Of a stretch of 55,194 bases of DNA, positions 33,165 through 44,100 are shown piece after piece. The notes beneath the pieces are model-generated. The model was given only the letters and a program-made list of their open reading frames with translations. It searched no databases and had not been told where the DNA came from. Each line of letters begins with the position of its first letter. Positions within the stretch are counted from its first letter, which is position 1. The stretch covers positions 1-55,194 of IMG/VR virus record IMGVR_UViG_3300025880_000020; one strand, 5' to 3'. A program made the position numbers and the translations under genes. The stretch is from a virus.

Positions 33165-36161
33165 TTACCTGAGAACGGTTATATAACCACTCGTATCCAA
33201 GACCTCCAAATTCCATGCCACTGCCCTAATTGTGTAAGCGTAAACTCCGTCTTGTACGTAATGCCCACCATTATTAAAACTTCCATCCCATCTTCCATTA
33301 GGGTTATCGATTTTAAAGACCACTTGACCCCATCTATTGAAAATAGATACTTCCCATGTGTTCCAACACTCTTCGTCGGTTATTACCCCCCAAGAATCGT
33401 TTAAACCGTCATTATTAGGACTAAATGCGTTAGGTGCAAATGCCTGACCGTCGAATTCATCACAAGGACTAGGAAAAACACAAGTACCATCTTCTATCGT
33501 CGCTTCAAAATTATAATTTAATGCGTCCATGTTAGTACATCCAAACACGTCATATTCACATGACCCATCATTTACATTTGCGAACATATTATAATTGTTA
33601 GCGTTTAAATCGGTACACCCTAATATATCGTAAGTACAACTACCATCATCCACGTTAGCAAGTGAATTATAATTGTTAGCACTTTCATCAGTACACCCAA
33701 ATACATCATATTCACAAGAACCGTCATCGACTGTAGCTAAGAGGTTATAATTATTTGCGGTTGAGTCTGTACAGCCGAAAACGTCATAAGTACAAGACCC
33801 ATCGTCCACGTTAGCTGTTGAGTTGTAGTTATTTGCTTCTTCATCTGTACAACCATAAATATCATACGTACATGTACCATCGTCTAAATTCGCATTGGGA
33901 TTGTAATTATTAGCGCTTTCATCGGTACATCCGAATATATCGTAAGTACAACTACCATCATCCACATTTGCGTCAGGATTATAGTTATTAGCAGTATCGT
34001 CGATACATCCCGCAACATTGCAATTAATTCCGGAACCTCCGATTGTAAGGACAAGTATATTATTACTAATATTATCATCTTCTCCGAAATTTTCCCATGA
34101 GTTAGGACTCTCACCATTTACGTCTAAAACGTGTACACTAACAACACCATATGAGTATATGGGGTTAGGCCACTCAATAGAGATATCACCGAATGAGTTT
34201 ATTGTTGTACCCATCGCATTAAAACAAATAGTGTCGTTTGTTTGTCCTAAGACTTGAACTTTAATACAGTATTCATTTATCGCGGGATTGGTTAGATTGT
34301 TTAGATGTAACGTAGGAACCCAGTATGGGGTAAATCCGTCACAGTATTCGTTTATAGTTATACTATCTAATGATAAATCAACCATATATTCACAACTTCC
34401 ATCATCCTCAGTTGCTAACGGATTATAATTTTCCGCTATTGGGTCTGTACATCCTAAAACAAGACATACATCGGGGTCACTTATATTATTTAAGTATAAG
34501 AACGTATTGTTATATGAATATTCATCAATCTCACCTTCAACATCATATACATTAATTGTTAGTTGAGTTATAAAATCAGGTACATTAATAGTCCATATTA
34601 ACTGACCCCCACCAGGTTCAATCCAATCAGTACCGTTTAAATTACCATTTAAACAAGTATCAAGACCTAATTCAGGTACTTCTACACAATACACAAATAA
34701 TGTGTCATTTGAATTAAAATTACCCGTATCAGGGTTAACTACTATTATACTAATTTCGTTAGAAACTATCCCGTCATCACACACTGCATTTACAAATGAA
34801 ACATATCCACCTGCGTCAGGAGTATATATTACTTCATCATCACAGTCGAATAGATTACTATAAAACTCCCAATAAGTGCTATCGCCATGATATTCATTAC
34901 ATAATTCTTCTCCCTCTGGAGTATCACAATATATACATGAGTCATCATTTTCGGTTGCTTGTTGATTATAATTACAAGCGATAGGGTCTTGACAACCGTA
35001 TACAGGTGCAAAAGTACAAGTCCCGTCATCATACCCCGCATTACCATTAAAGTTTTCTGCTAAAGGGTCAGTACAACCAGGGTAAATAGGGGGTGGTGCA
35101 TCACATACATTAATAGAATTTAATTCCATTGATATGTCAGGATAAAACTGTGTTTGGTCCGCACATAATCCACACGTCTGGGCCCAACCACCATCAATTT
35201 CACCAATAATCGCAGTTTCCGAATAGTTTATTTGCCATAATACAACTTCCAAACATGAAGTTAATGTATCAGACTCTAAGATACTTTGGAAACAATCATC
35301 ATAAAATGTATCGTCAGCAAACATATTATAATTTATTGTATCACCCGCGTAATACTCAGCAAATGATACAGGATTATCAAATGTCCATCCTAAATGATAT
35401 TCAGATGCGGTACAACCCCATTCATAATCCCAACCAGGTACGTGTGCACCTATTTGAACCATATTTACATAATCCATTTGTCCCGACTGACCCACCGTAT
35501 TTAAAGAAGTGCCACAGTTCCAATGTGATACTACTTCAATACTTACGTCATATGTTTCAGGGTCAAATCCAAGGAAATTAACATCACAATCACAAAACGC
35601 ATCATTATTTACATCAGGACAATCAGTATTAAAAGGTCCGTAGTATGGTGTTCCGTCTGAGTTATATACCCAAGCGCCATCAGCTAACCCACAACTACCT
35701 AACCTAAGATTAAATTGTGACCAAGCCCCATCAAAAGGGAAAGATAAACCATAATACGCCCATTCCATAGACTCTTCCCACGATAAATCATTTACTCCAC
35801 CAGGACCTGGGTCTTCAGGAAACCATGAAGGGAGATTTGGAATGTCGAACCAAGGGGTTGTTATTGTCCTAGTCTGACCAGGAGGTAAGGGTCCAACATT
35901 GTTGTTTGAGGTATAATCTATGGTCCATATTGGTGCACTTGAATTAAGTGACCAATACATCTTAAGTACGTCCCCTTCCCATTCACTACCCGAATTGTTT
36001 GTAACGTCAAATTGAAACTTGACACCACTACCATTATCAGTGACGACTACAGAACCCTGTTCTATAAAAACGTCACATTGAGCCCTTAATACTACTGAAA
36101 ACAAGAGCATTAAAGGTATTAAAAGCACACGGCGTGCCTTATTAAAAAAAGTAAAATTCAT
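33165..36161 (-). CDS. Large secreted surface protein with type B T9SS sorting domain
   Basis: 998 residues with a signal peptide (hydrophobic to VVLRAQ, residue about 28). The N-terminal half is Asp/Asn/Cys-rich and strand-rich. There are ten GCTDxxAxNYNxxAxxDDGSC-type modules, three scattered and seven in tandem (DNA 33465-34010); their acidic loops suggest calcium binding. The C-terminal about 90 residues, NAFSPNNDGLNDSWGV ... VSIFNRWGQVVFK ... WDGSFNNGGHYVQDGVYAYT, are the gliding-motility-associated (CHU_C) type B sorting domain. In Bacteroidota such proteins leave through the T9SS and are shed or attached with a PorP/SprF partner; one is at 25931. Likely a host-surface adhesin, a receptor mask, or a modified fibre. 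Confidence 0.9.
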   Translation of the reverse strand: MNFTFFNKARRVLLIPLMLLFSVVLRAQCDVFIEQGSVVVTDNGSGVKFQFDVTNNSGSEWEGDVLKMYWSLNSSAPIWTIDYTSNNNVGPLPPGQTRTITTPWFDIPNLPSWFPEDPGPGGVNDLSWEESMEWAYYGLSFPFDGAWSQFNLRLGSCGLADGAWVYNSDGTPYYGPFNTDCPDVNNDAFCDCDVNFLGFDPETYDVSIEVVSHWNCGTSLNTVGQSGQMDYVNMVQIGAHVPGWDYEWGCTASEYHLGWTFDNPVSFAEYYAGDTINYNMFADDTFYDDCFQSILESDTLTSCLEVVLWQINYSETAIIGEIDGGWAQTCGLCADQTQFYPDISMELNSINVCDAPPPIYPGCTDPLAENFNGNAGYDDGTCTFAPVYGCQDPIACNYNQQATENDDSCIYCDTPEGEELCNEYHGDSTYWEFYSNLFDCDDEVIYTPDAGGYVSFVNAVCDDGIVSNEISIIVVNPDTGNFNSNDTLFVYCVEVPELGLDTCLNGNLNGTDWIEPGGGQLIWTINVPDFITQLTINVYDVEGEIDEYSYNNTFLYLNNISDPDVCLVLGCTDPIAENYNPLATEDDGSCEYMVDLSLDSITINEYCDGFTPYWVPTLHLNNLTNPAINEYCIKVQVLGQTNDTICFNAMGTTINSFGDISIEWPNPIYSYGVVSVHVLDVNGESPNSWENFGEDDNISNNILVLTIGGSGINCNVAGCIDDTANNYNPDANVDDGSCTYDIFGCTDESANNYNPNANLDDGTCTYDIYGCTDEEANNYNSTANVDDGSCTYDVFGCTDSTANNYNLLATVDDGSCEYDVFGCTDESANNYNSLANVDDGSCTYDILGCTDLNANNYNMFANVNDGSCEYDVFGCTNMDALNYNFEATIEDGTCVFPSPCDEFDGQAFAPNAFSPNNDGLNDSWGVITDEECWNTWEVSIFNRWGQVVFKIDNPNGRWDGSFNNGGHYVQDGVYAYTIRAVAWNLEVLDTSGYITVLR
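33465..34010 (-). repeat. Seven 78-bp tandem repeats in the surface-protein gene
   Basis: Each unit encodes 26 residues of the form GCTDxxANNYNxxANVDDGSCTYD; unit starts are spaced exactly 78 bases (for example 34010 and 33542 are six units apart). Units differ at the DNA level, so the array is old or under selection rather than freshly duplicated. Confidence 0.9.
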
Positions 36162-36198
36162 TAATTTATAGGTTTACTTGTTTATGAAGAACTACACC

Positions 36199-36206
36199 TA
36201 TAAATA
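36199..36206 (-). promoter_or_regulatory. TATTTATA late-type box
   Basis: Minus-strand exact motif 37 bases before the surface-protein ATG, a longer leader like that of the M43 protease gene. Confidence 0.35.
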
Positions 36207-36217
36207 GTTTATAACGG

Positions 36218-36715
36218 TCAATAAGTAGAAAATCCTTTCCTAAAATCGTCCCATATAACCTCAGCTTCTTCGTATAATAAGGAAGAAAATACAGAGGGTT
36301 CATGAGGTCTATTTATTAACTTAACACCCCACTCGTTAGGGGTTTTATTACCTTTTGTAACATTACATCTAGAACAACAAGTAACCAAATTTTTCCAAGT
36401 ATTCTTACCTCCACGAGAACGAGGTATAATGTGGTCGATAGTTAGATTTTTTTTTGAACCGCAATATTGGCAGGTAGACTTATCTCTTTTAAAAATTCTT
36501 TTTCTATTAACTTTTAATGAGGTTCTTCGATATCTAATATAATTTAATAACCTTATAATTACGGGACGAACAAATTTACCTATAGTGGTGACGATATCAC
36601 GGTCTCCCTTTTTTACTATTTCTGCTTTACCTTTGTTCACCAATATAAACCCTCTATGTAAAGTTGTGATATTTAATGGTGAAAAATCAGAATTTAGTAC
36701 AAGTACGTTACTCAT
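36218..36715 (-). CDS. HNH endonuclease
   Basis: 165 residues. The zinc-ribbon HNH core reads CQYCGSKKNLTIDHIIPRSR, then GGKNTWKNLVTCCSRCNVTK, with paired CxxC and the DH / N / K positions in order. The N-terminal region (LVLNSDFSPLNITTLHRGF) is the one usual for this widespread HNH subfamily of bacteria and phages. It cleaves DNA; homing, packaging or host-DNA-degradation roles are all possible. No intron or split gene nearby points to homing. Confidence 0.88.
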   Translation of the reverse strand: MSNVLVLNSDFSPLNITTLHRGFILVNKGKAEIVKKGDRDIVTTIGKFVRPVIIRLLNYIRYRRTSLKVNRKRIFKRDKSTCQYCGSKKNLTIDHIIPRSRGGKNTWKNLVTCCSRCNVTKGNKTPNEWGVKLINRPHEPSVFSSLLYEEAEVIWDDFRKGFSTY

Positions 36716-36762
36716 TATGTTTTTTTTTATAATATAAAATATAATAATTTATTAGTCAAAAA

Positions 36763-36789
36763 AAAACCCCCGATTTGTTCGGGGGTTTT
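36763..36789. terminator. Bidirectional rho-independent terminator
   Basis: AAAACCCCCGA/TCGGGGGTTTT stem with a 5-base loop, A- and T-flanked; ends the holin-like transcript before the HNH gene. Confidence 0.85.
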
Positions 36790-36806
36790 AATTTTAAAGG
36801 TTTTTA

Positions 36807-37037
36807 TTATTTGGCCTCGGCCTCCTTAACTATTTCGAATCTATCTTTGTTCCTAAAGAATCCAAAGACCGCTATTCCTAAACCTATTAGAACCTCGATA
36901 GCATTTATTACTGAATCTAAATTCTCAGTTAATAAGTCTACCAAAGGTATCCATGTGTTCAAACCTGTTAGTACCAACAAAGTACCAATTGCGGTTAATC
37001 CGTGTCTAATAAGACTTTTAATTTCTGCTGTTCCCAT
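36807..37037 (-). CDS. Holin-like two-helix membrane protein, 76 aa
   Basis: Starts MGTAEIKSLIRHGLTAIGTL. Two hydrophobic helices (LTAIGTLLVLTGLNTWIPL and VINAIEVLIGLGIAVFGFF), a short linker and a charged tail (RNKDRFEIVKEAEAK) give the layout of class II-type holins; the HGLTALGTLLVL-like opening occurs in small proteins of marine phages. Expected to permeabilise the inner membrane at lysis and release the amidase. TATATTTG (37077-37084) and TATTTATT boxes both lie upstream. Confidence 0.6.
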   Translation of the reverse strand: MGTAEIKSLIRHGLTAIGTLLVLTGLNTWIPLVDLLTENLDSVINAIEVLIGLGIAVFGFFRNKDRFEIVKEAEAK

Positions 37038-37076
37038 ATTAAATATTTTTTTACAGTTTATTGTAATAAATATCTA

Positions 37077-37084
37077 CAAATATA
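37077..37084 (-). promoter_or_regulatory. TATATTTG promoter -7 box
   Basis: TAnnTTTG match 39 bases before the holin-like ATG; a minus-strand TATTTATT lies between box and gene, so both promoter types may act here. Confidence 0.4.
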
Positions 37085-37092
37085 TAAAAAAC

Positions 37093-37118
37093 AAAAAAGG
37101 GGGGTGTTACCCCCCCCC
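37093..37118 (-). terminator. Rho-independent terminator
   Basis: GGGGGG-TGTTA-CCCCCC stem; on the minus strand it is followed by TTTTTTG, just after the stop of the zinc-motif gene at 37122. Confidence 0.75.
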
Positions 37119-37121
37119 TTC

Positions 37122-37709
37122 TCACATCTTCACCATCACTCCTCCCATACCATTCCACTTAACAATCGCCCTTTTAGGAATCCAAAACTCAAACTCACCA
37201 ATCTCATCAATTTTTCGAGACATATCCTTTTTATAATTCTCGATTGCGACAGTGTCGTAAGCGCTACGAGGATGAGCAACACCAACATACTTAGAACACA
37301 CAGGACCGATACCTGTCAACTTAGAAACATCATCAGTAAGGGTTTTAGCGCAACAACGACATACACCTCCGTTTTCTTTCGTCAACTTGCCTTTGACCCG
37401 AAGTGCTCGGTCAGTCATACCCGTAACCGCAGTTACATCGATAAGGATGGGGTGAAACTCAAGACCATACTCTTCTTTAATACCCAATGCAATCTTACGA
37501 CCAATCTTGATGGTATCACCAACCAAAGTGATATTCAAACGCTGTTGAGCCTGTTCATGACGACGAGCACCCTCGATAACACGAATAGCTGCTGCGGTTT
37601 GATTATCGGTCAGTGAGTTAAACTTATTAAGACCTCTTTTGAGTGAGTTCATAAAATTGTTGGTTCCGTTGTAGTTCTGCACTTCTTCGATTACTTGTTC
37701 TTGAGTCAT
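37122..37709 (-). CDS. Zinc-motif phage protein (CxxCxxxL...GIGPxC type), 195 aa
   Basis: Starts MTQEQVIEEVQNYNGTNNFM at ATG 37709; the longer frame begins at a TTG inside the promoter box. The central segment GVCRCCAKTLTDDVSKLTGI then GPVCSKYVG is a recurrent Cys-motif module of bacterial and phage proteins (CxxC, then GIGPxC) that probably binds zinc. The N-terminal part is helical. Function unknown; nucleic-acid-related roles are common for this module. TATATTTG box at 37740-37747. Confidence 0.7.
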   Translation of the reverse strand: MTQEQVIEEVQNYNGTNNFMNSLKRGLNKFNSLTDNQTAAAIRVIEGARRHEQAQQRLNITLVGDTIKIGRKIALGIKEEYGLEFHPILIDVTAVTGMTDRALRVKGKLTKENGGVCRCCAKTLTDDVSKLTGIGPVCSKYVGVAHPRSAYDTVAIENYKKDMSRKIDEIGEFEFWIPKRAIVKWNGMGGVMVKM

Positions 37710-37739
37710 ATTAATATTGTTTATGTGGTGATTGTGATA

Positions 37740-37747
37740 CAAATATA
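37740..37747 (-). promoter_or_regulatory. TATATTTG promoter -7 box
   Basis: TAnnTTTG match 30 bases before ATG 37709. Confidence 0.5.
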
Positions 37748-37752
37748 AGTCA

Positions 37753-37785
37753 AAAATCCCCTACTGCCAAAACAATAGGGGATTT
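37753..37785 (-). terminator. Terminator downstream of tmRNA
   Basis: AATCCCCTA/TAGGGGATT hairpin followed by a T-run on the minus strand, directly after the tmRNA 3' end. Confidence 0.8.
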
Positions 37786-37790
37786 ATTTG

Positions 37791-38177
37791 TGGAGGTGCT
37801 GGGGCTCGAACCCAGGTCCCAAATATTTCAAATATAGAGTCCTACACGTTTAGTTCATTATTAATTCTTAATAATCCGAAATATTCAGTTGAATTTTAAC
37901 ATCCTCCACTGACAATAGATGTATGACTCGATTTAGGGTTCAGTCATTTTTCCACCACTACAACGGACTTCTGTTCCAAGGTTAACGTCCTGACCGACCC
38001 GTGGTAAACGATGCCTTAGGCAGCGTAAACCTCTTCAGTGCGGAGTAAACCGACAGCCTGAAGTTTTGCGAAAGTTTCGCCTGTTACAAATTGAAACCGT
38101 AGATTAAAGTGATAGGTATCCTCTCACTACGTGCACTCTACACCTGACCATACCGGTCAAATCCATAAAACACCCCC
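37791..38177 (-). ncRNA. placeholder
   Basis: placeholder. Confidence 0.
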
Positions 38178-41100
38178 ATATTTTCAAAGAACACTACAAA
38201 TATAAATATAAATCTTAAACAATCAAATCACTTTCGAACATTTACTACAGAATAATAAGTATTTGTTTCTCGGTCATAAAGAACTGATACAGAAATATAG
38301 TTATACTTACTATTTGTTAAAATTTTCCAGTGTGGGGGACTTTTTTGATACTGTAAAAAAAACTGAGAAACATTATTAACATCCGACCTATGATTAGACC
38401 CACAACATTCACCACAAGTATCAAAACCCGCCCAATCAATCCGATTTGTGAAACTGTTATACCCTTCACCATGACCAACTTTACCTGTTTTTACCTGATT
38501 TTCATTCCAAGGCACAGTCAGTAGAGATTCCATGTCATCATCGTATTCTAATCCATTCAATCCATGATTTACTCTCCATTCGTTTAATGTATTTACAAAA
38601 CGTTTTTCCATTTCCCAACAAAGAGAATCAATATTTACCTGAGGTACTGGTGTTGGGATATATCCTTCACATGAAACTTCAACCTCATTACCCTTATCAT
38701 CAATATAATAACATTTAGCACCTTCCCATGTAATTTGAGATGTGGTCGTTAATGAAATCAAACAAAAAAGGAGGGGTAATAGATTCTTCATAAACATAAA
38801 GATAGTGAAAGTTTTTCTTTATACAAACTATTTATAAAGAAAAATTACAATGAAGCGTAATATTATAAATGAAGTTAACCGCATGAGACAAATTATGGGG
38901 TTGGAGTTAGTTTTAGAACAAACTGACAATATAGAAAGAGTGTTTGTCTCATTATTAGATGAAAAGAGTAAAATTTATTGGGAAAGTGCTGGTGATGATT
39001 TCAGTTGTTCACCAAGATATTATTTCAAATATAGATTCCCTGTTTCAGAATTAGAGTCTGAAAAGTTACCGGAAAAAACAACAACAAGAAGAGGTGTTGA
39101 TGGACAATATCTATACAGTAGTTACAATTACATCCCTAAATCATATTTTAAAGATGAAAGCCAATATCGTAACTCTGTAAAAGAGTTAAGAAATATTGAA
39201 GACCAAAACGGTGACCGTTTAGGTCAAGTAAAATTCGGATTCCCTCTCGGCGAAGATTCGTTAAATCCGGACTTTAATGAGTCATCACTTAACGCTTGTA
39301 AAACTGGTAGTAAGGGTGTAAAAGGAAAAGACAAAAGACAATCAGGTGCCGATGTTCCTCCTATGACAGAAGAAAATAAAGAAGGGTTCATTCAATATTT
39401 TATCGATTGGTGTACTAAAAAATACCCTGAAAAGAAAGATGAAAGTACTCCTGATATAGGTGAATGTAGAAAAAATATTAAATCAATACGTCTAATACCT
39501 GGTAAGTTATCAAAAGAAGAAAAAGATGAAACTGTAATACCCGCGGTTAAAGTTAATCACTCAATAGACAAGAAAACTGAAGGTGAACCATTCCCTAACA
39601 ACTCAACAAGAGTGGGTCAAGGCGTCGTTGAGTGGACTAAAAAATTTAAAGGTGATATTACCGATTTTCTAAAACAATTTCCAGATGCTAAAGTTTCAGT
39701 GGCGAATAAAGTAGACGGTGAAAACTACCCATTTGTAATTGCGACATCAGCGTCAAGATACAGAAATACAGGAGAGGCTCAGCAAATGAATTTTAAAGAA
39801 CTTTCTCAAGAGAGAGCTGAAAGTGTATATAGTTACATAGTTAATGAATTAAGTTCTTTAGTACCCGACATAAGTACAGTAAATGTCACTTTAAATTCTA
39901 ATGGTAGAAATGGTGACGGTTCATCAGGACCAAATCCACCAAGTCCAAATCAATTTTCTGATGGTGGTGGTGACCCTAATTCATTTAAACAAGAGGGTGA
40001 CAGAACATTTAATGGGCAAGAACCACACAGTTCACCAAATGAATATGAACAGTATAAATATTGTATAATACAATTGGCTGTTAAATTTGATTATGATACA
40101 GAAAAGAGTGAACCTGGTACTGATGATAAAATTGGTGAATGGGATATTAAAATAACAAGTGATACACAACCAACAGGAGGGAGAAACCGTAAGATTTTTA
40201 ATTTTATTAAGAGCGGTGGTGGTGTCGGATTTTTTGAAGACAGTGGTGGTATAGGATGTGCAGCATATGACTAATGAAGTTTATAACTCTATTATTAGAA
40301 GGTAAAAAGGAGCGTATAATAGATAAGTTCCGAAATCAACTTGAACCGTTAGGTGACGAGGCGATAAAATATGCCGAAATAATTATAAATAACGACCCAA
40401 GCTTAACTAAAAAGTATTCTGAATGGGGTGTTAAAAAATTTATAGATGAAATTAATAAACCCACTTCTTCAGTTGTAGGAGGAGGGGACCCAATTTCAGT
40501 CGCAAGTATTATATGGGTCAATATTAAAAAGTATCATGATATTGTTGAAAGATTATCACCTGAAAAGGTTGATAATATGTTTAATATCTTAAATATAGAA
40601 GGAAATTTTAGTAGTGAAAGTACAGAAAAAAAGATAAGGTCAAAACCAAAAGACATTACCTCGTTTGATACCATTCACGATTTATTTCGTTTTGTTAATA
40701 AGTACGAAGATTATTTAGATGAGATAAGGACTGAAAAAGAAGTAAAAAAAGAAGTAGATAGAGTTTATGAAAACGATAGATTTTTAATAATACGTCCATT
40801 ATCACATAAATCATCATGTTACTACGGAGCAAGTACTAAATGGTGTACCACCAGTACTGATAACGACGACTATTTTAACAGATATACATCAAGAGGTAAA
40901 CTATATTACATTATAGATAAAAAATCTTCAGACAGAACATACGGTAAAATGGCATTACTTGTACCTCATGGTAACGGCACACCTGAGGTATACAATCAAC
41001 AGGACCACGGGGAAAAATTTAGTTTTTTATTAGAAAGATTTGCACCAATAAAGGAAGAGATTAATAAACTGACGGAACGTGGGGATGACTACGAAACTCT

Positions 41101-44100
41101 AAAGAAAGTAAAAAATAACCCTAAGACATCTATGTATGAATCATTAACATCTCACTTCTTTGATAGGTTTGATGGTGAGAACGCAATTTTTAATTTCAGT
41201 AATGAACTTAAGAATTATTTGGACTTTATGGAGGATGAGGTCGGTGAAGATGCGATAGGTTATTATCTATGGTCATATGAAAACCCTAATGGAGATTTTT
41301 TTTATGAGACATCAAGATTTAATGACGATATGATGGAAGGTTACCCACTTTATGTATTAACACCTGAACATATAGATATATTACGTTCTATTGTTGAGAT
41401 AATAGAACCTGAGTTGTTAGAGGCGTTTGATGGTAGTGAAATTAAACCTGACGGTGATTGGGACGTAAAAGTATCGAAATTTATAGAAAATAAATTACCA
41501 AAATTATATGAAGATTTTGGTTATTTGTATTCCGAAGCCGAGGACAGGTCTATACACCAAGGTGTAATAAAATATATTGAAGATGAAATATGTAATCTTT
41601 ATGATGAAATAGGATTAACAAAGGTTGACGATGAAGGTTGTTTTGGTCAATATAAAATCAGTATTGATAAACTTATTGATATCTACGAGGATAATTTAGA
41701 TTACAATAAAGACTTGTCTACAGAGCAAGTGTTGGAGAACGTAATCCAACAAAATATTGACTTAGACACATACTTTATGGATAGTGTAAATGAATATCAG
41801 GATTTGGATGTGTTTAATGACTCGTTTAACAGTGATATGACAAATCTGTTGGAAAATGTTTTATCGGATGTCGAATCTGATGATAATGTAGTGTCAGACG
41901 TTAATGAGTATAGAAGAATATTAAAGTATATAAATAATAAATTTGGTCTTAATACTCCTCACGCAATTAAATCGTCAGAAAGTGAAGATTCTATAATATT
42001 TACAGGGGTTAACCCAAAAAACTCTAAAATTAATTTTGAAATAATTAATAAAGATAATGAAATAAAAAAAGGTAGTGCTAAGTTGACAACAATAATTAAA
42101 TTGTTGAACAACTACACACTTTTTGACCCGTTTTAAATCTCTTCGTTTTCCAATAAACGCTCACGGATAAGTAGATATAAATCTGCCATATCCTTCATAT
42201 TTAAAGTGACAGTATTTCCATTAATTTTACTTTCAATTTCAATTGAATCATCTGAGATGTTGAAGTAATGATTATCACTTTCTTCCCATTCTACTGATTC
42301 ATAATCGTAATCATCATCCTCAATATCATAACTAGTGAATAAACTACCTTGACCGTAGTAATCGTATGTAGGTTTGATGTAAGTGTAACCAAACTTATTC
42401 AAACCAAGCTCATTTACAACACCAATAGCGAGTTTTAGGGCATCTTCAACATCTTTTACAACTACAAATTCAGATGTTGAATGCATGTTGTAATAACCAC
42501 AAGAAAAGTTGATACAAGAAAAATCACCTTTTTGTTTAATTTGTGAGACATCAGTATATGGGTGTGACTGAAGGTAAGGAGATACACCCATAGAGTTTTC
42601 AAAGATGGGGGTAATGCGTTTAATGAACTCACCATTACTCTCAAATAAACGAATTCCCGAACAAACTTCGGTAACCAAATGATTTCCAGGTGCGTCAAAT
42701 TGAATCGCATAACCCACATCCTTGAGGAACTCAACATCACACTCCTTAGAGCCGTGACATCCGGTCTCTTCAGATACGAAAAGACCGACCTTTACATGTG
42801 ACAAAGTGCGAAGGAGTTCGAGTGCCAAGAAAACACCACATTTATCGTCACCACCGATTCCCGTTGGATTCCCTTGTGGAGTGTATCCCTTTAGAGATAA
42901 GTTTAGTTCTTCAGTAAACGTTCGACCAAAAGTGGGTGGTTTTTCGAGATTCTCCTCCTCAACAACAATGTCTTCAACCAGTTCATGAACCGTATCAGTA
43001 TGTGCAACAAACATCGGATAAAACTCACCATCAGGTAATGTACCTTTAGTGGCGTAAACGTTATTCATTGGGTCATTGTAATACGTTACACCGTCAATCG
43101 TCTCAAGAACATTAATAATATAGTCTACCATTCCATCTTCCTTATAGGTTTTAGTTGGGATTGAAAGTACTTCTTTGAGACGATTAAGTTGTTCGTTATT
43201 CATTTGTGGTTGATTTGTATACAAATATACTAAATTATTTACTTTAAACCAAACAAAAGGGGAGAAATTATCTCCCCTTTATTAGTACAACCTCTTCTTT
43301 ACCTTTCATTTTAAGTTTACAGGGTTTACCTTCTACGATATTACCTCTTAATACTTCTTCTGAAATTAAATCCTCGATTTTTTCTTGAATTGCCCGTTTT
43401 ATAGGTCTTGCTCCATACTTCTCATCAAACCCAACCTCAGACAAAAACTTTTTAACCTTATTGTCAATGGATACCTTATAACCCAACTTAACTAATCTAC
43501 GATTAAGTTTTGATAGTTCAATTTCAACAATTTTTTCCACCTCGTTTTCCTTAAGGGGATTAAAAACTACAACTTCATCTACACGATTCAAAAACTCAGG
43601 GGTAAAGTGATTTTTAAGTTCCTTTTGTAGTAAGGACTTTTTCATTTCTTCGTTACTTGACATACGAGTCTTAGTGTCAAACCCAACACCGGTACCGAAA
43701 TCTTGTAATTTCTTAACCCCTAAGTTTGAGGTCATTATAATAAGACAATTTTTAAAATTAATCTTACGACCAAACGAATCTGTTAAATGACCATCATCCA
43801 TCATTTGAAGTAGAATTGAAAAAATATCTTTATTCGCCTTTTCAATCTCATCAAATAGTACCACAGAATATGGTTTATTTTTAACTGCTTCAGTTAATTG
43901 ACCTCCTTGGTCATATCCCACATACCCTGGAGGAGAACCTATAAGTCTACTCATTGAGTACTTCTCTTGATATTCTGACATATCTACCCTAATCAAAGAT
44001 TCCTCATCCCCGAAAATTTCTTTAGCTAATTGTTTAGCTAAGTGAGTCTTACCAATTCCTGTAGAACCTAAAAAGATAAACGAACCGATGGGTCTATTAG